DNA of 64,000 nt, taken from positions 62,001 through 126,000 of the forward strand of contig JAMLGI010000006.1 in NCBI GenBank assembly GCA_023958085.1. The letters run 5' to 3'. Made by a program: the position numbers and the translations under genes. This document shows positions 1 to 7,871 of this stretch, in pieces. The notes under the pieces were generated by a model. It did not search any database. It was not told the DNA's origin and saw only the letters and a list, made by a program, of their open reading frames with translations. The stretch is from Solirubrobacterales bacterium. Lineage in GTDB: Bacteria; Actinomycetota; Thermoleophilia; Solirubrobacterales; 70-9. The number at the start of each line of letters is the position of its first letter. The first letter of the stretch is position 1.

Positions 1-203
1 CTCCTGGTCGGAACCACGATCTCGAGGAACTCACGGCGTTCCTCCTCGGTCAGGTTGTTGTAGAGCCGCTGGGTGTGATGTGAAAGCCACCTTGCCCGCA
101 GCCAGACCGCCGGCCAGTCAACCTGTCTCGCGTACCGGACCGAACGGGCGACGAGCCCGGCGGCCACACCGGCCTGGGTCGCGCGGGATTTCTTCGCGGC
201 CAT
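1..203 (-). CDS. Hypothetical protein, N-terminal part (cut by window edge)
   Basis: The first 67 residues of a minus-strand gene are visible; the stop lies beyond the window. The ATG at 203 is preceded by a good Shine-Dalgarno (GAGGGGG). The N-terminus is basic (MAAKKSRA) and followed by a Trp/Arg-rich amphipathic stretch and an acidic LTEEERREF segment. The GreA-type gene downstream of position 216 is co-directional and ends only about 12 nt before this start, so the two may be co-transcribed. I do not recognise the family. Confidence 0.6.
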   Translation of the reverse strand, partial: MAAKKSRATQAGVAAGLVARSVRYARQVDWPAVWLRARWLSHHTQRLYNNLTEEERREFLEIVVPTR

Positions 204-215
204 CGCTTCGCCCCC

Positions 216-695
216 TCAGAGGATCCGTTCGATCCTGAACACGCGGTCCCCCTTCGGCGCGGCTACCGTCACCTCGTCACCGGTTCTCCGGTCACGCAGG
301 GCCTTGCCGATCGGCGACTCGGCGGAGAGCAGTCCCCGGCTCAGGTCGGCCTCGGTCGAGCCGACCAGGGTCCAACGGTGGCTCTGGTCGCGATCGTCGG
401 TCAGTTCGGCGGTCCGGCCAAAAGCGAAGACGTCCCCTTCGGCCCCGTCGGGGTTGCTCACAACCGCGTTGTCCAGCCGCGTCCGGAGGCGCTTGATCCT
501 GGTCTCGAGGTGAGCCTGATCCTCCTTGGCGATGTGGTACTCCGCGTTTTCCTTGAGGTCGCCGAGCTCGCGGGCGGCCTTCAGCCGCACCGCCAGTCGC
601 TGACGCGCCGGGCCTTCGAGTTCGGTCAGCTCCTCCTTGAGCTTCGCCATTCCGTCGGCGGTGATCGACTCTTCGGACTCTCTCGGATCGGCCAT
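216..695 (-). CDS. greA: GreA/GreB-family transcript cleavage factor
   Basis: 159 aa. GreA-type factors bind the RNA polymerase secondary channel and stimulate cleavage of backtracked transcripts. The first ~80 residues form the coiled coil, with the family acidic-tip segment GDLKENAEYHIAKED around residues 45-60; the C-terminal ~75 residues carry the FKBP-like domain ending in SPIGKAL...GDEVTV...FRIERI. Length is normal. An open frame runs on upstream to 1352 but is antisense or out-of-frame to the next gene; the ATG at 695 begins the conserved N-terminus. TAGGAT lies 8 nt before it with no Shine-Dalgarno, so the mRNA is probably leaderless. Confidence 0.93.
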   Translation of the reverse strand: MADPRESEESITADGMAKLKEELTELEGPARQRLAVRLKAARELGDLKENAEYHIAKEDQAHLETRIKRLRTRLDNAVVSNPDGAEGDVFAFGRTAELTDDRDQSHRWTLVGSTEADLSRGLLSAESPIGKALRDRRTGDEVTVAAPKGDRVFRIERIL

Positions 696-715
696 GAGAC
701 TGAATCCTAGAAGAC

Positions 716-1450
716 TCAGCTCGGCAGCCAGGCCGAAGGAAAGGCTCCCGCCGGGACCTTTCCTGCGTACTCGGGGAAGTTCGTCATGGCGATCCGTTCG
801 GCGGCGGACCCGGCCAGAAGCGGTTCGAGGTCGCCGAGGGTCAGCAGGACCCGGAAGGTCGAGCCGATCTGGAGGTCGGCGGCGGTCGGCCGGTCTCCGC
901 CAACCAGACCCTCCTCGGCGAAACGCTCGACCGTAGCGATCAAGCCGGGCAGGGCGGCGATGTCCTCGGCCAGGCGCACCGCGGTGATCCGGTGGTACTT
1001 CCAGGTGGCCCGGACGAGCTTGATCGCGTAGTCGGTTCCGGCCGGGTCGAGCTCGCCGCCGCCCCCGAAGGTCCCGAGGGACTCGGGTCGGAAATGCATC
1101 GCACCCCACGGGAGACGGCGGCCGAGGTCCTGAAGTTCCCGATCGCCCCAGAGCTCGGCCTCCCGAACCGCGTCGGCAGCGCCTTCCGGGTAGAGCGGAG
1201 GCTCGGGTGCCAACGCCTCCAGCCGCGGGAAGATATCGGTCGAGCCGTGGACTCGCTCCGAACCGATCGTGAGCCCGGGAACGGTGGTTCGACCGGTCCC
1301 GTAGAGGGCCTCCATCTGTTCGCCATGACGGCCGATCTCGAGGTTCTCCCACTCGTACTCGATCCCCTTCAGGTCGAGCGCCGCGGCGACCGCCAGGCAG
1401 GGGTGGGAGGGTGGCAGGGCGTGGAGCGTGACCTTCTCGGGGATCGGCAT
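716..1450 (-). CDS. Glutathione S-transferase-like protein
   Basis: 244 aa. The N-terminal ~80 residues read as a thioredoxin-fold GST domain (VTLHALPPSHPCLAVAAAL, then TTVPGLTIG with the cis-Pro), and the C-terminal part is an all-helical GST-C domain. Pro-Cys in SHPC occupies the position where active-site residues sit in the family. The start is placed at the ATG at 1450 rather than the 12-residue-longer frame because TAGAGT lies exactly 7 nt upstream, fitting a leaderless transcript. It faces the thioesterase-like gene at 1508 across a shared 57-nt promoter region. The substrate is unknown. Confidence 0.8.
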   Translation of the reverse strand: MPIPEKVTLHALPPSHPCLAVAAALDLKGIEYEWENLEIGRHGEQMEALYGTGRTTVPGLTIGSERVHGSTDIFPRLEALAPEPPLYPEGAADAVREAELWGDRELQDLGRRLPWGAMHFRPESLGTFGGGGELDPAGTDYAIKLVRATWKYHRITAVRLAEDIAALPGLIATVERFAEEGLVGGDRPTAADLQIGSTFRVLLTLGDLEPLLAGSAAERIAMTNFPEYAGKVPAGAFPSAWLPS

Positions 1451-1507
1451 CGGCCGGACTCTACGGCCGGAGCGTTCCCCGGTCAATCACGGCGGTACGG
1501 TTTCGGC

Positions 1508-2356
1508 ATGGATCAACCAGGGCGGACCGGTCCGGGACCGGTGGCGATATCGCTCGGCAGCGAGGAGGGGGACGGGCGGCTGAGCGAGCAGTTCCGGCTC
1601 ACTCCCGAGGCCCGGGGGCCGTGGGTCGAGCATGCGGCTCACGGCGGAGCGCCGGTCGGACTGATCGCCCGGGCCGCGGAGAGTTTCGGCAAGGCGGACG
1701 GGATGCGACTGGCCGGACTCTCGGTTGCCTTCTTCGGCCCGGTTCCACTTGGTGAGGTGACGATCGAGTCCGAACTGGTCAAACCGGGCCGCAAGCAGCG
1801 AATCGTTCTGGTTCGGCTGTCGAGTGGCGGAAGGGTGCTGCTGGACGCCCGGGCGGTGCTGCTCCGGCGGGGGTCGGTCGACCTCCCCGGCCAGGTGCTC
1901 GATCCGGATCGAGGGCGGCCGATGCCGGGTCCGGAACGGGGCCGGGAGGTCGATCAGGCCCGGTGGGCGGGTGGCGAGGGCCCGGCCTTTCATCGCACCG
2001 CCAACACCGGGCTGGCGATCGAGGGCGGACCCGACCGGGTCGGCCCGGTCGGCTCGGCCTGGTTCCGCCTCGCCTCGGCGCTGGTCGAGGGCGAGACCCC
2101 CGGCGGGGCTCAGCGGGCGGTCGCGGCGGCCGACTTCGGCAACGGGGTGGCTCACCCGGTTCCCTTTGGCGAATTCCTGTTCGTCAACTGTGACCTGAGC
2201 GTCTCGCTGGCGCGTGAACCGGTCGGGGAGTGGATCGGGATCAGCAGCCGGACCGGGATCGATCCCGGTGGGGCCGGGGTTACCTCGACCGAACTCTTCG
2301 ACCGTGAGGGCTGGGTCGGAACCGCAAGCCAGACGCTGTTTGTGGACCGGGTCTGA
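1508..2356 (+). CDS. TesB-like acyl-CoA thioesterase (double hotdog)
   Basis: 282 aa. The layout is two hotdog halves: residues ~25-120 (HAAHGGAPVGLIARAAE, then a beta-rich segment with RKQRIVLVRL) and ~165-280 (GSAWFRLASALVEGE, then VAAADFGNGVAHPVPF and NCDLSVSLAREP). This matches the TesB/thioesterase-like superfamily, including the AADFGNG acidic-residue segment where the catalytic Asp usually lies. TACGGT sits 6 nt before the ATG at 1508 and no Shine-Dalgarno is seen. The gene is divergent from the GST gene and convergent with the DUF3037 gene. The exact acyl-CoA substrate cannot be inferred. Confidence 0.8.
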   Translation: MDQPGRTGPGPVAISLGSEEGDGRLSEQFRLTPEARGPWVEHAAHGGAPVGLIARAAESFGKADGMRLAGLSVAFFGPVPLGEVTIESELVKPGRKQRIVLVRLSSGGRVLLDARAVLLRRGSVDLPGQVLDPDRGRPMPGPERGREVDQARWAGGEGPAFHRTANTGLAIEGGPDRVGPVGSAWFRLASALVEGETPGGAQRAVAAADFGNGVAHPVPFGEFLFVNCDLSVSLAREPVGEWIGISSRTGIDPGGAGVTSTELFDREGWVGTASQTLFVDRV

Positions 2357-2381
2357 GCCTGAGCGGACCTGCGGTCGGCGG

Positions 2382-2774
2382 CTAAAGGACCAGTCGTCGG
2401 AAGAGCCGTTCCAGTTCGGCTGCCGGGTCGCGGGTCATCCCGGTGTGGGTGCCGGTCGCCTGGATCGCGGTCGAGGAGGGTGCAGCAAGCCAGCCGAACC
2501 GCTCCGGAGCCGGCAGTTCCGCCAGCTTCCCGCCGGCCGGATCCCCCTCGATGATCCGGACGATCGCTTCGAGCGAGTGCCGGGCCGGTTCGAGGTCGAA
2601 GTCGGGAGCGATCGCGTTCACCTGCCCGGCGCGAATGATCGCCCGGATCCCGATGAACTCGTGCTGTCGGCTGTGGAGTGCGACCCCGACGTTGATCCGT
2701 TCATCGCGCTGGATGCTCGGGACGAGCTGCAGCACCGTGTAGGAAAAGGCAAACGGCTTCCCGGCGTCACCCAT
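2382..2774 (-). CDS. DUF3037 family protein (partner of HipA-like kinase)
   Basis: 130 aa. The N-terminus (FSYTVLQLVPSIQRDERINVG followed by a VALHS segment) is characteristic of DUF3037, small proteins whose genes are commonly adjacent to stand-alone HipA-like kinases. Its ATG overlaps the end of the upstream kinase gene by 8 nt, so the two are almost certainly translationally coupled. The molecular role of DUF3037 is not established; a regulator or substrate of the kinase is a guess from gene pairing. Confidence 0.85.
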   Translation of the reverse strand: MGDAGKPFAFSYTVLQLVPSIQRDERINVGVALHSRQHEFIGIRAIIRAGQVNAIAPDFDLEPARHSLEAIVRIIEGDPAGGKLAELPAPERFGWLAAPSSTAIQATGTHTGMTRDPAAELERLFRRLVL

Positions 2775-3627
2775 GTTCGACCTCGCCCGTCTCGTCAGGG
2801 GGGCTCCCGGTACCGCCGTCCAGGTAGCCGGAGAGCTCTTCGACCACCAGGTCGATCGAGTCCAGCCGCCGCCTGAGGAACTCCCCGATGTCTCTGCCGC
2901 GGGCCCGGCCCGCCGGTTCGAGCCACTCGTCGGGGATCAGATCGACCACCTCCGGCACTGCCTCCAGGGCCGGGCCGGCGATCCGGTCGGCCGCCTGCCG
3001 AAGGGCCGGCCGATCGATCACCGGGATCAGTACGTGATCCCGCAGCGCCGGGGTCTCCAGGGTTGCGGTCTCGGCCAGTGAGGAGTTTCCGTGCTGGCGA
3101 AAGAAGGCCGCACCGTGGTCGATCATCCAGGTCCGTCCGTGCCAGATCAGGAGGTTCGGGTTGCGCGGGGTGCGGTCGATGTTGGTGACCAGTCCGTCGA
3201 ACAGGTAGATGGCCGCGGCCAGTTCCGGATCGCTTGATCCGGGCTGACCGGGTTCATCCGGTGACAGGGTGAAGGGGAGCGCCCCGGGCAGGAAGTCCAT
3301 CGCCAGGTTGAGGCCCCGGCTGGCCTCGATCAGGTCCTTCACCTCGGGGTCGGGCTCGGCTCGGCCGAGTTCCACCGGCACCTCGATCAGCGAAAGCTCC
3401 GGTACCGGCAGGCCGATCGACCGGCCGAGTTCACCGGCCACCAGCTCGGCGATCAGGGCCCCCGGGCCCTGGCCGGCGCCGCTGAACTTGACCACCCAGG
3501 TGCCGAGATCCTCGGCTTCCACCAGTCCCGGGAGGGACCCTCCCTCACGCAGCGGGGTGATGTAGCGGGTGGCCCGGGTCACGGGAAGTCGACCCGAACG
3601 GAGTTGTGCGGCAGCCGCCGACGGCAT
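2767..3627 (-). CDS. HipA-like kinase (HipA_2 type)
   Basis: 286 aa. Kinase signatures seen: the ATP-binding Lys in TWVVKFSG (residues ~45-55), the catalytic-loop segment NIDRTPRNPNLL and the metal-binding IDHG about 15 residues later. It is shorter than canonical HipA (~440 aa) and lacks the N-subdomain. No HipB-type helix-turn-helix gene is adjacent; instead DUF3037 overlaps its 3' end. The start at 3627 (MPSAAAAQ) is preferred over an in-frame ATG at 3684, which would add an unstructured Arg-rich tail. A protein Ser/Thr kinase activity is probable; its target is unknown. Confidence 0.8.
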   Translation of the reverse strand: MPSAAAAQLRSGRLPVTRATRYITPLREGGSLPGLVEAEDLGTWVVKFSGAGQGPGALIAELVAGELGRSIGLPVPELSLIEVPVELGRAEPDPEVKDLIEASRGLNLAMDFLPGALPFTLSPDEPGQPGSSDPELAAAIYLFDGLVTNIDRTPRNPNLLIWHGRTWMIDHGAAFFRQHGNSSLAETATLETPALRDHVLIPVIDRPALRQAADRIAGPALEAVPEVVDLIPDEWLEPAGRARGRDIGEFLRRRLDSIDLVVEELSGYLDGGTGSPPDETGEVEHG

Positions 3628-3755
3628 GTCTGAAGCTTCGCAGGTGCGGGCCGACCGGGTCCGGGGTGCCCGGCCGGCCGTCATCCGGTCGGCATCACGG
3701 AATAAGCTGCGGCGGTCTCGTAACTCACGGATCTCCGATTCAGGAAGGTTTTGAT

Positions 3756-4373
3756 TTGTCCACGCTCTCCAATGCGGTGACCGCGCCCCGTGGCACGGTG
3801 CTCGCCGATCTCTTCGCCGACACCCGGGTCCGCAACGTCCTGCTGGTTTTCGGTGGCGCGCTCTTCACGGCGATCTGCGCCCAGATCACGATCCCGATGA
3901 CCCCGGTTCCGATGACCGCCCAGACCCTGGCCGTGGTCCTGGTCGGCTCCGCGCTCGGCTGGAAGCGCGGCGCCGCGGCGCTCCTGCTCTACGCGGTGCT
4001 CGGGCTCTTCCTCCCGGTCTTCTCCGATTTCAGCAGCGGACTCTCGGTGATCACCGGGGCGACCGGCGGCTACATCGTCGGCTTCATCTTCGCCGCCGCC
4101 GCAGTCGGTTACCTGGCCGAGAAGGGGACCGACCGCAAGGTTCTGACCGCGTTCGCCTCCTTCATCGCCGGTCAGGCGATCATCTTCGCCTTCGGCCTGA
4201 TCGGTCTCAAGCTGGCCGCCCCCGGTCTGGTTGACGCCGGGGTCATGGCCAGCGCAGGCTGGGCCGAGGTGATCCACTCCGGGTTCACGATCTTCATCAT
4301 CGGCGGGCTGGTCAAGGCCGCTGTCGGAGCTGTACTGATGCCGGCCGCGTGGCGGCTGGCCGAAAGGAGCTGA
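3756..4373 (+). CDS. bioY: Biotin ECF transporter substrate-binding component BioY
   Basis: 205 aa, about six transmembrane segments. BioY captures biotin at the membrane and works alone or with an ECF energizing module. Family hallmarks are PMTPVPMTAQTLAVVLVGSALG near residues 45-65 and GATGGYIVGF near 110. The start is TTG at 3756, chosen because an excellent AGGAAGG lies 7 nt upstream and because it gives the normal BioY length; no ATG fits. No ecfA or ecfT gene is adjacent. A SHOCT membrane protein gene follows after 5 nt. Confidence 0.92.
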   Translation: MSTLSNAVTAPRGTVLADLFADTRVRNVLLVFGGALFTAICAQITIPMTPVPMTAQTLAVVLVGSALGWKRGAAALLLYAVLGLFLPVFSDFSSGLSVITGATGGYIVGFIFAAAAVGYLAEKGTDRKVLTAFASFIAGQAIIFAFGLIGLKLAAPGLVDAGVMASAGWAEVIHSGFTIFIIGGLVKAAVGAVLMPAAWRLAERS

Positions 4374-4378
4374 CACAC

Positions 4379-4780
4379 ATGTTTTCACTGCTGAAGCTGG
4401 CCGACTACGAACCCGGCGACGGGATCCTCACCGCGCTGGCGATCTTCTTCTTCTTCATCTGGGTCTGGATCGTCATCACCATCCTGATGGACCTCTTCCG
4501 CGATCACGAGATGTCCGGTTGGGGCAAAGCCGCCTGGTGCCTCTTCCTGATCGTGATCCCGGTGCTCGCTTCGCTGATCTACCTGATCGCCAGGGGTTCC
4601 GGCATGAGGGATCGCGCCATGCAGGAACAGGCGGATGCCCGGAAACAGTTCGATCAGTACGTTCGCGAAACCGCCGGGACCGGTCCGGCGGACGAGCTCC
4701 AGAAGCTCGATGAGTTGCGCAAGAGCGGGGCGATCTCCGAAGAGGAGTTCACCAGCCTGAAGGCCAAGATCCTCGCCTGA
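4379..4780 (+). CDS. Membrane protein with PLDc_N-like segment and SHOCT domain
   Basis: 133 aa. Residues ~20-75 hold two hydrophobic helices resembling the N-terminal membrane domain of cardiolipin synthases (FFFFIWVWIVITILMDLFRD and the following WGKAAW...LIYLIARG), without any phospholipase D motif. The last ~30 residues form a SHOCT domain (LQKLDELRKSGAISEEEF), a short oligomerisation module. The Shine-Dalgarno GAAAGGAG is well placed for the ATG at 4379. It is likely co-transcribed with bioY, and a strong hairpin follows at 4792. Function unknown. Confidence 0.85.
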   Translation: MFSLLKLADYEPGDGILTALAIFFFFIWVWIVITILMDLFRDHEMSGWGKAAWCLFLIVIPVLASLIYLIARGSGMRDRAMQEQADARKQFDQYVRETAGTGPADELQKLDELRKSGAISEEEFTSLKAKILA

Positions 4781-4791
4781 TCCTGCCGGAT

Positions 4792-4820
4792 CCACCCCGC
4801 CCCGACCGGGGGCGGGGTGG
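4792..4820. terminator. GC-rich hairpin downstream of the bioY-SHOCT operon
   Basis: A perfect 12-bp stem (4792-4803 with 4809-4820) closes a 5-nt loop, 12 nt after the SHOCT gene stop. There is no T-tract. A second, weaker 7-bp hairpin (CCCCGCC/GGCGGGG, about 4832-4852) follows directly. The position at an operon end supports a terminator or 3'-end stabiliser. Confidence 0.65.
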
Positions 4821-4876
4821 ACTCCACCAACCCCGCCGCGGATGGGCGGGGTCCGCCGGAGCGTAGGATGCCGCGG

Positions 4877-5986
4877 ATGCGCCGCACCCTCACTACGGTC
4901 ACCCTCGTTGCCGCCGCCCTGGTTCTCGGGGTGGTAGCCCTGACCGTCTTCGGAAACCGGGGCGACGACAGCCGGGGCAGATCCACCGGGCAGACCCCTC
5001 CCGCGTCGGCGGCTCAGTCCGGGGCCACCGGGGAGTCTGCCTGGCCGGAAGACCCTCTCGCCGGACTCAACCTGACCGCCTACACCCGGGACGGCTACGG
5101 GCGTCCCGAGGTGAAAACCGACATCGAACGGATCGTCGCGCTCGATGCCACCGCGATCACCCTGACTCCGACTTGGTACATGGCGACCGGCAGCTCGGAC
5201 TCGATTCGGCCGGACCCGAAAAAGAGCCCGAGCGACACAAGCCTCAACCAGGCCATCAACTGGATCAGGGAGGCGGGGCTGAAGGTGATTCTCAAACCGC
5301 ATGTGGATGTGCTCGACGGAACCTTCCGGGGGGACATCCAGCCCACCGACCGCGACCGCTGGTTCAGCTCCTACACGGAGTTCATCCGGCACTACACCTC
5401 GATCGCGGCCTCGCAGCAGGTCGAGCTCTTCGCGGTCGGCACCGAACTCAAGTCGCTTTCGGGAGATCCGACGCCGTGGCGCTCGGTGATCGAGGAGGTC
5501 CGGTCGGAGTTTCCCGGGAAGCTGACCTACGCCGCCAACTGGGATGAGGTCGGGCAGGTGCAGTTCTGGGACCAGCTCGACCTGATCGGGGTCGACGCGT
5601 ACTTCCCGTTGGCCGAGGGCAACCCGGAGCCGGACGAGGCCGCGCTCGCCGCCGCCTGGCAGCCGGTGGTCGACTCTCTGCGCGGGATCTCGGAACAGTG
5701 GGACCGGCCGGTGCTCCTGACCGAGGTCGGCTACCCCAGCCAGAAGGGTGCGACCGAGCACCCCTGGGAGGTCAGGCCGGATCAGCCGGCCGACGTCGAA
5801 CTACAGGCCAGGGCCACCCGGGCCGTGTTCCAGGCCTTCGGCGATCAGCCGTGGCTGGCCGGGATCAACTGGTGGAGCTGGCGGGCCGATCCCTCCGATC
5901 AGGAGAATCACGGCATCGACTACACGCCGGAAGACAAGCCGGCCGAGCAGGTACTTCGCGACGCCTGGGGTTCTTCCTCCGGCTGA
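4877..5986 (+). CDS. Secreted or membrane-anchored glycoside hydrolase, GH113-like
   Basis: 369 aa. An N-terminal signal or anchor (TLVAAALVLGVVALTVFG) is followed by a low-complexity Ser/Gly linker and a TIM barrel from about residue 60. The acid/base candidate is Glu190 in VGTELKSL and the nucleophile candidate Glu283 in LLTEVGYPS, the pattern of the GH113/GH5-like clan A enzymes, of which GH113 includes beta-mannanases. WWSW near residue 330 is a typical sugar-stacking strand. Of two close in-frame ATGs (4868, 4877) the second is chosen: TAGGAT lies 7 nt before it, consistent with a leaderless transcript. Substrate specificity is uncertain. Confidence 0.75.
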   Translation: MRRTLTTVTLVAAALVLGVVALTVFGNRGDDSRGRSTGQTPPASAAQSGATGESAWPEDPLAGLNLTAYTRDGYGRPEVKTDIERIVALDATAITLTPTWYMATGSSDSIRPDPKKSPSDTSLNQAINWIREAGLKVILKPHVDVLDGTFRGDIQPTDRDRWFSSYTEFIRHYTSIAASQQVELFAVGTELKSLSGDPTPWRSVIEEVRSEFPGKLTYAANWDEVGQVQFWDQLDLIGVDAYFPLAEGNPEPDEAALAAAWQPVVDSLRGISEQWDRPVLLTEVGYPSQKGATEHPWEVRPDQPADVELQARATRAVFQAFGDQPWLAGINWWSWRADPSDQENHGIDYTPEDKPAEQVLRDAWGSSSG

Positions 5987-5990
5987 GTCC

Positions 5991-6010
5991 TCCCGTTGCA
6001 CGGGATTTTT
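5991..6010 (+). terminator. Intrinsic terminator
   Basis: TCCCGT-tgc-ACGGGA forms a 6-bp stem with a 3-nt loop followed directly by TTTTT, 4 nt after the glycosidase stop. This is one of the few T-tract terminators in the window. Confidence 0.65.
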
Positions 6011-6087
6011 CAGCTACCGCTCCGACCGGGTGGGGAGGGGGCCAGGCTCGTTACGTTGGATCATCGCCCGCCGGCTTGCGGGCACTC

Positions 6088-7320
6088 ATGACTCAGCATC
6101 GAATCCAAATTTCAGGCGGCCGCGGTCGCATCTACGGCGGCGCGGTCACCGCAGTCCTGCTCCTGCTGCTGGTCCTGTCGCTGGGCGGATCCGGCCGCGC
6201 GGGAGCCGAAACTCCCCAGGAACGGTACGACCGGGCCCAGAACAAGCTTTCCGAGATTGCGGGCACGGTCGATGGGCTCAAGCAGCAGATCGCCGCCGAC
6301 AACCGGGCGGTCGACTCACTGATCGGACGCCTCGGGCCGCTGCGGGCAAGGGCGGATGAACTCCAGGCCCGGCTGGCCGCCAAGCAGGCCGAACTCGACC
6401 GGCTCGCGGCGGAGTTGAAAGCCGAACAGGAGCGCCTGGCCCGGGTGAAGGCCCGGCTTGAGCGGGCACTCGATGTGCTTCGTACCCAGCTGGTCAGTCT
6501 CTACATGAGCGGGACCCCGTCGGTTCCCGAAATGGTGCTGGGCTCTTCCGACTGGTCACAGCTGGTCGCCAAGACCGGGTACGCCAGTGCGATCCAGAGC
6601 CGCAACGACTCGGTGGTCAGCCGGGTGAAGGATCTGCGCAACGAGGTTGCCTCCATGGTCAAGCGGATGAAGGTCCAGGAGGCCAAGCTCCGCGAGGCCC
6701 GCGACCGGATCGCCGCCGAGGAAAAGGAGGCGGTCGCCGCCCGGGACGAACTCGAGGCCGAGCGGGCCACCTATCTGGCGACCCGTGACCGGCGTGAGCA
6801 GCGGATCTCGGCCCTTGAGGAAAGGGCCGGGGCGCTTGAGGACAGCCTGCCCGACCTGACCAACGACCCGGCTTCCAGCTCCGCACCGCGGGCCCCGGCA
6901 CCGGTGTCCGGACAGACCGCGGTACTCGGTTCGGACGGCCTCGCCGCCGCCCCGAAGGGTGCGCCGCAGGCGGTCAAGGACGTGATCGCTGCCGCCAACG
7001 CGATCTCCAGCACCCCGTACGTGTGGGGCGGAGGACACGGCTCGTTCGAGTCTTCCGGCTACGACTGTTCCGGAGCGGTCAGCTACGCGCTCCACGGCGG
7101 CGGATTGATCTCGAGTCCGCTCGACTCGACCGGACTCACCACTTGGGGTGAACCGGGTGAGGGCAACTGGATCTCGGTTTACGGCAACGCCGGCCACGCC
7201 TACGCGGTGATCGCCGGACTCAGGTGGGACACCTCCGGAACCGGCGGATCCGGCCCGCGCTGGCAGACCGAGATCCGCAGCTCCGCCGGATTCATCGCCC
7301 GGCATCCCTCGGGTCTCTAG
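6088..7320 (+). CDS. Secreted coiled-coil peptidoglycan hydrolase, NlpC/P60-like
   Basis: 410 aa. A signal peptide (LLLLLVLSLGGSGRAGA) precedes a long coiled coil at about residues 45-270 of the PcsB/RipA type, then a Pro/Ala linker, then a C-terminal NlpC/P60-type domain. The catalytic Cys is Cys327 in GYDCSGAVSYAL and the His candidate is His370 in NAGHAYAVIAG. The family cleaves peptide bonds in peptidoglycan stem peptides during division or growth. The terminal domain is shorter than classical NlpC/P60. The coiled coil is a paralogue of that in the M23 protein at 16289, also 410 aa. Neighbours do not form an operon with it. Confidence 0.85.
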   Translation: MTQHRIQISGGRGRIYGGAVTAVLLLLLVLSLGGSGRAGAETPQERYDRAQNKLSEIAGTVDGLKQQIAADNRAVDSLIGRLGPLRARADELQARLAAKQAELDRLAAELKAEQERLARVKARLERALDVLRTQLVSLYMSGTPSVPEMVLGSSDWSQLVAKTGYASAIQSRNDSVVSRVKDLRNEVASMVKRMKVQEAKLREARDRIAAEEKEAVAARDELEAERATYLATRDRREQRISALEERAGALEDSLPDLTNDPASSSAPRAPAPVSGQTAVLGSDGLAAAPKGAPQAVKDVIAAANAISSTPYVWGGGHGSFESSGYDCSGAVSYALHGGGLISSPLDSTGLTTWGEPGEGNWISVYGNAGHAYAVIAGLRWDTSGTGGSGPRWQTEIRSSAGFIARHPSGL

Positions 7321-7376
7321 AACCTGGAAGAAGGCCCGTACTGCCTCCCTGCTCGCCCCACGACGGGCGGGAAGGC

Positions 7377-7847
7377 TCAGCGAAGGATCTCCACCAGGAG
7401 GATCCAGGCGTTCAGCACGGCCGCGAGGATTGCGCCGATCAGACCGGCGAAGATCCAGTAGGGGCCGGCCGCGGACCCGGCCAGCAGCAGGACCGAGCCG
7501 ACCAGGAAGGGTGTGGTGCCGCACAGCGGCAGCATGATCCGGGATCCGTAATGGCCGTCGGAGGCGATCACGCTGCGCAGGCTCAGCCAGCCGATCGCGG
7601 TGGAGAAGACAAGTCCCTGCAGCAGCAGTTCCAGTCCAAGGGCCTGGTGGTCCTGGTCCGGAATCAGGCCGAACAGGGAAACGATCAGAACTCCGATCAG
7701 CAGCAGGATGGTGACCAGGCCGAGTTCGGGAACCCCGTCCAGTTCGAGGATCCGTTCGAGGTTGATCGAGATCGCCACGAACACGAGCCCGGCCAGCGCC
7801 GCCGAGGCGCCGGCCGCCGCCACAAAGAGATCGTTCCAGCCTTCGAT
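7377..7847 (-). CDS. Four-helix integral membrane protein, unknown function
   Basis: 156 aa with about four hydrophobic segments. The N-terminal AAAGASAALAGLVFVAISINL is typical of a widespread uncharacterised membrane family whose members usually begin with M-x-x-W-N-x-F-F before it. The first GTG (7823) would cut off that conserved GWNDLF segment. The segment is instead encoded from a codon ATC at 7845-7847 with GGAAGG about 9 nt upstream, and an in-frame stop lies further upstream, so I place the start at the non-standard ATC. If rejected, the gene is 7377-7823. Confidence 0.6.
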   Translation of the reverse strand: MEGWNDLFVAAAGASAALAGLVFVAISINLERILELDGVPELGLVTILLLIGVLIVSLFGLIPDQDHQALGLELLLQGLVFSTAIGWLSLRSVIASDGHYGSRIMLPLCGTTPFLVGSVLLLAGSAAGPYWIFAGLIGAILAAVLNAWILLVEILR

Positions 7848-7871
7848 GTCGCCCGCCTTCCGGTGTGGTGC

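Noticed and set aside
695-1352. Upstream extension of the GreA-type frame to 1352
   Set aside because: It lies on the same strand but out of frame over the GST-like gene, has Arg/Pro-rich composition typical of shadow frames, and GreA has a clear start at 695.
2767-3627. Classical HipBA toxin-antitoxin system
   Set aside because: The kinase lacks the HipA N-subdomain and no HipB is present.
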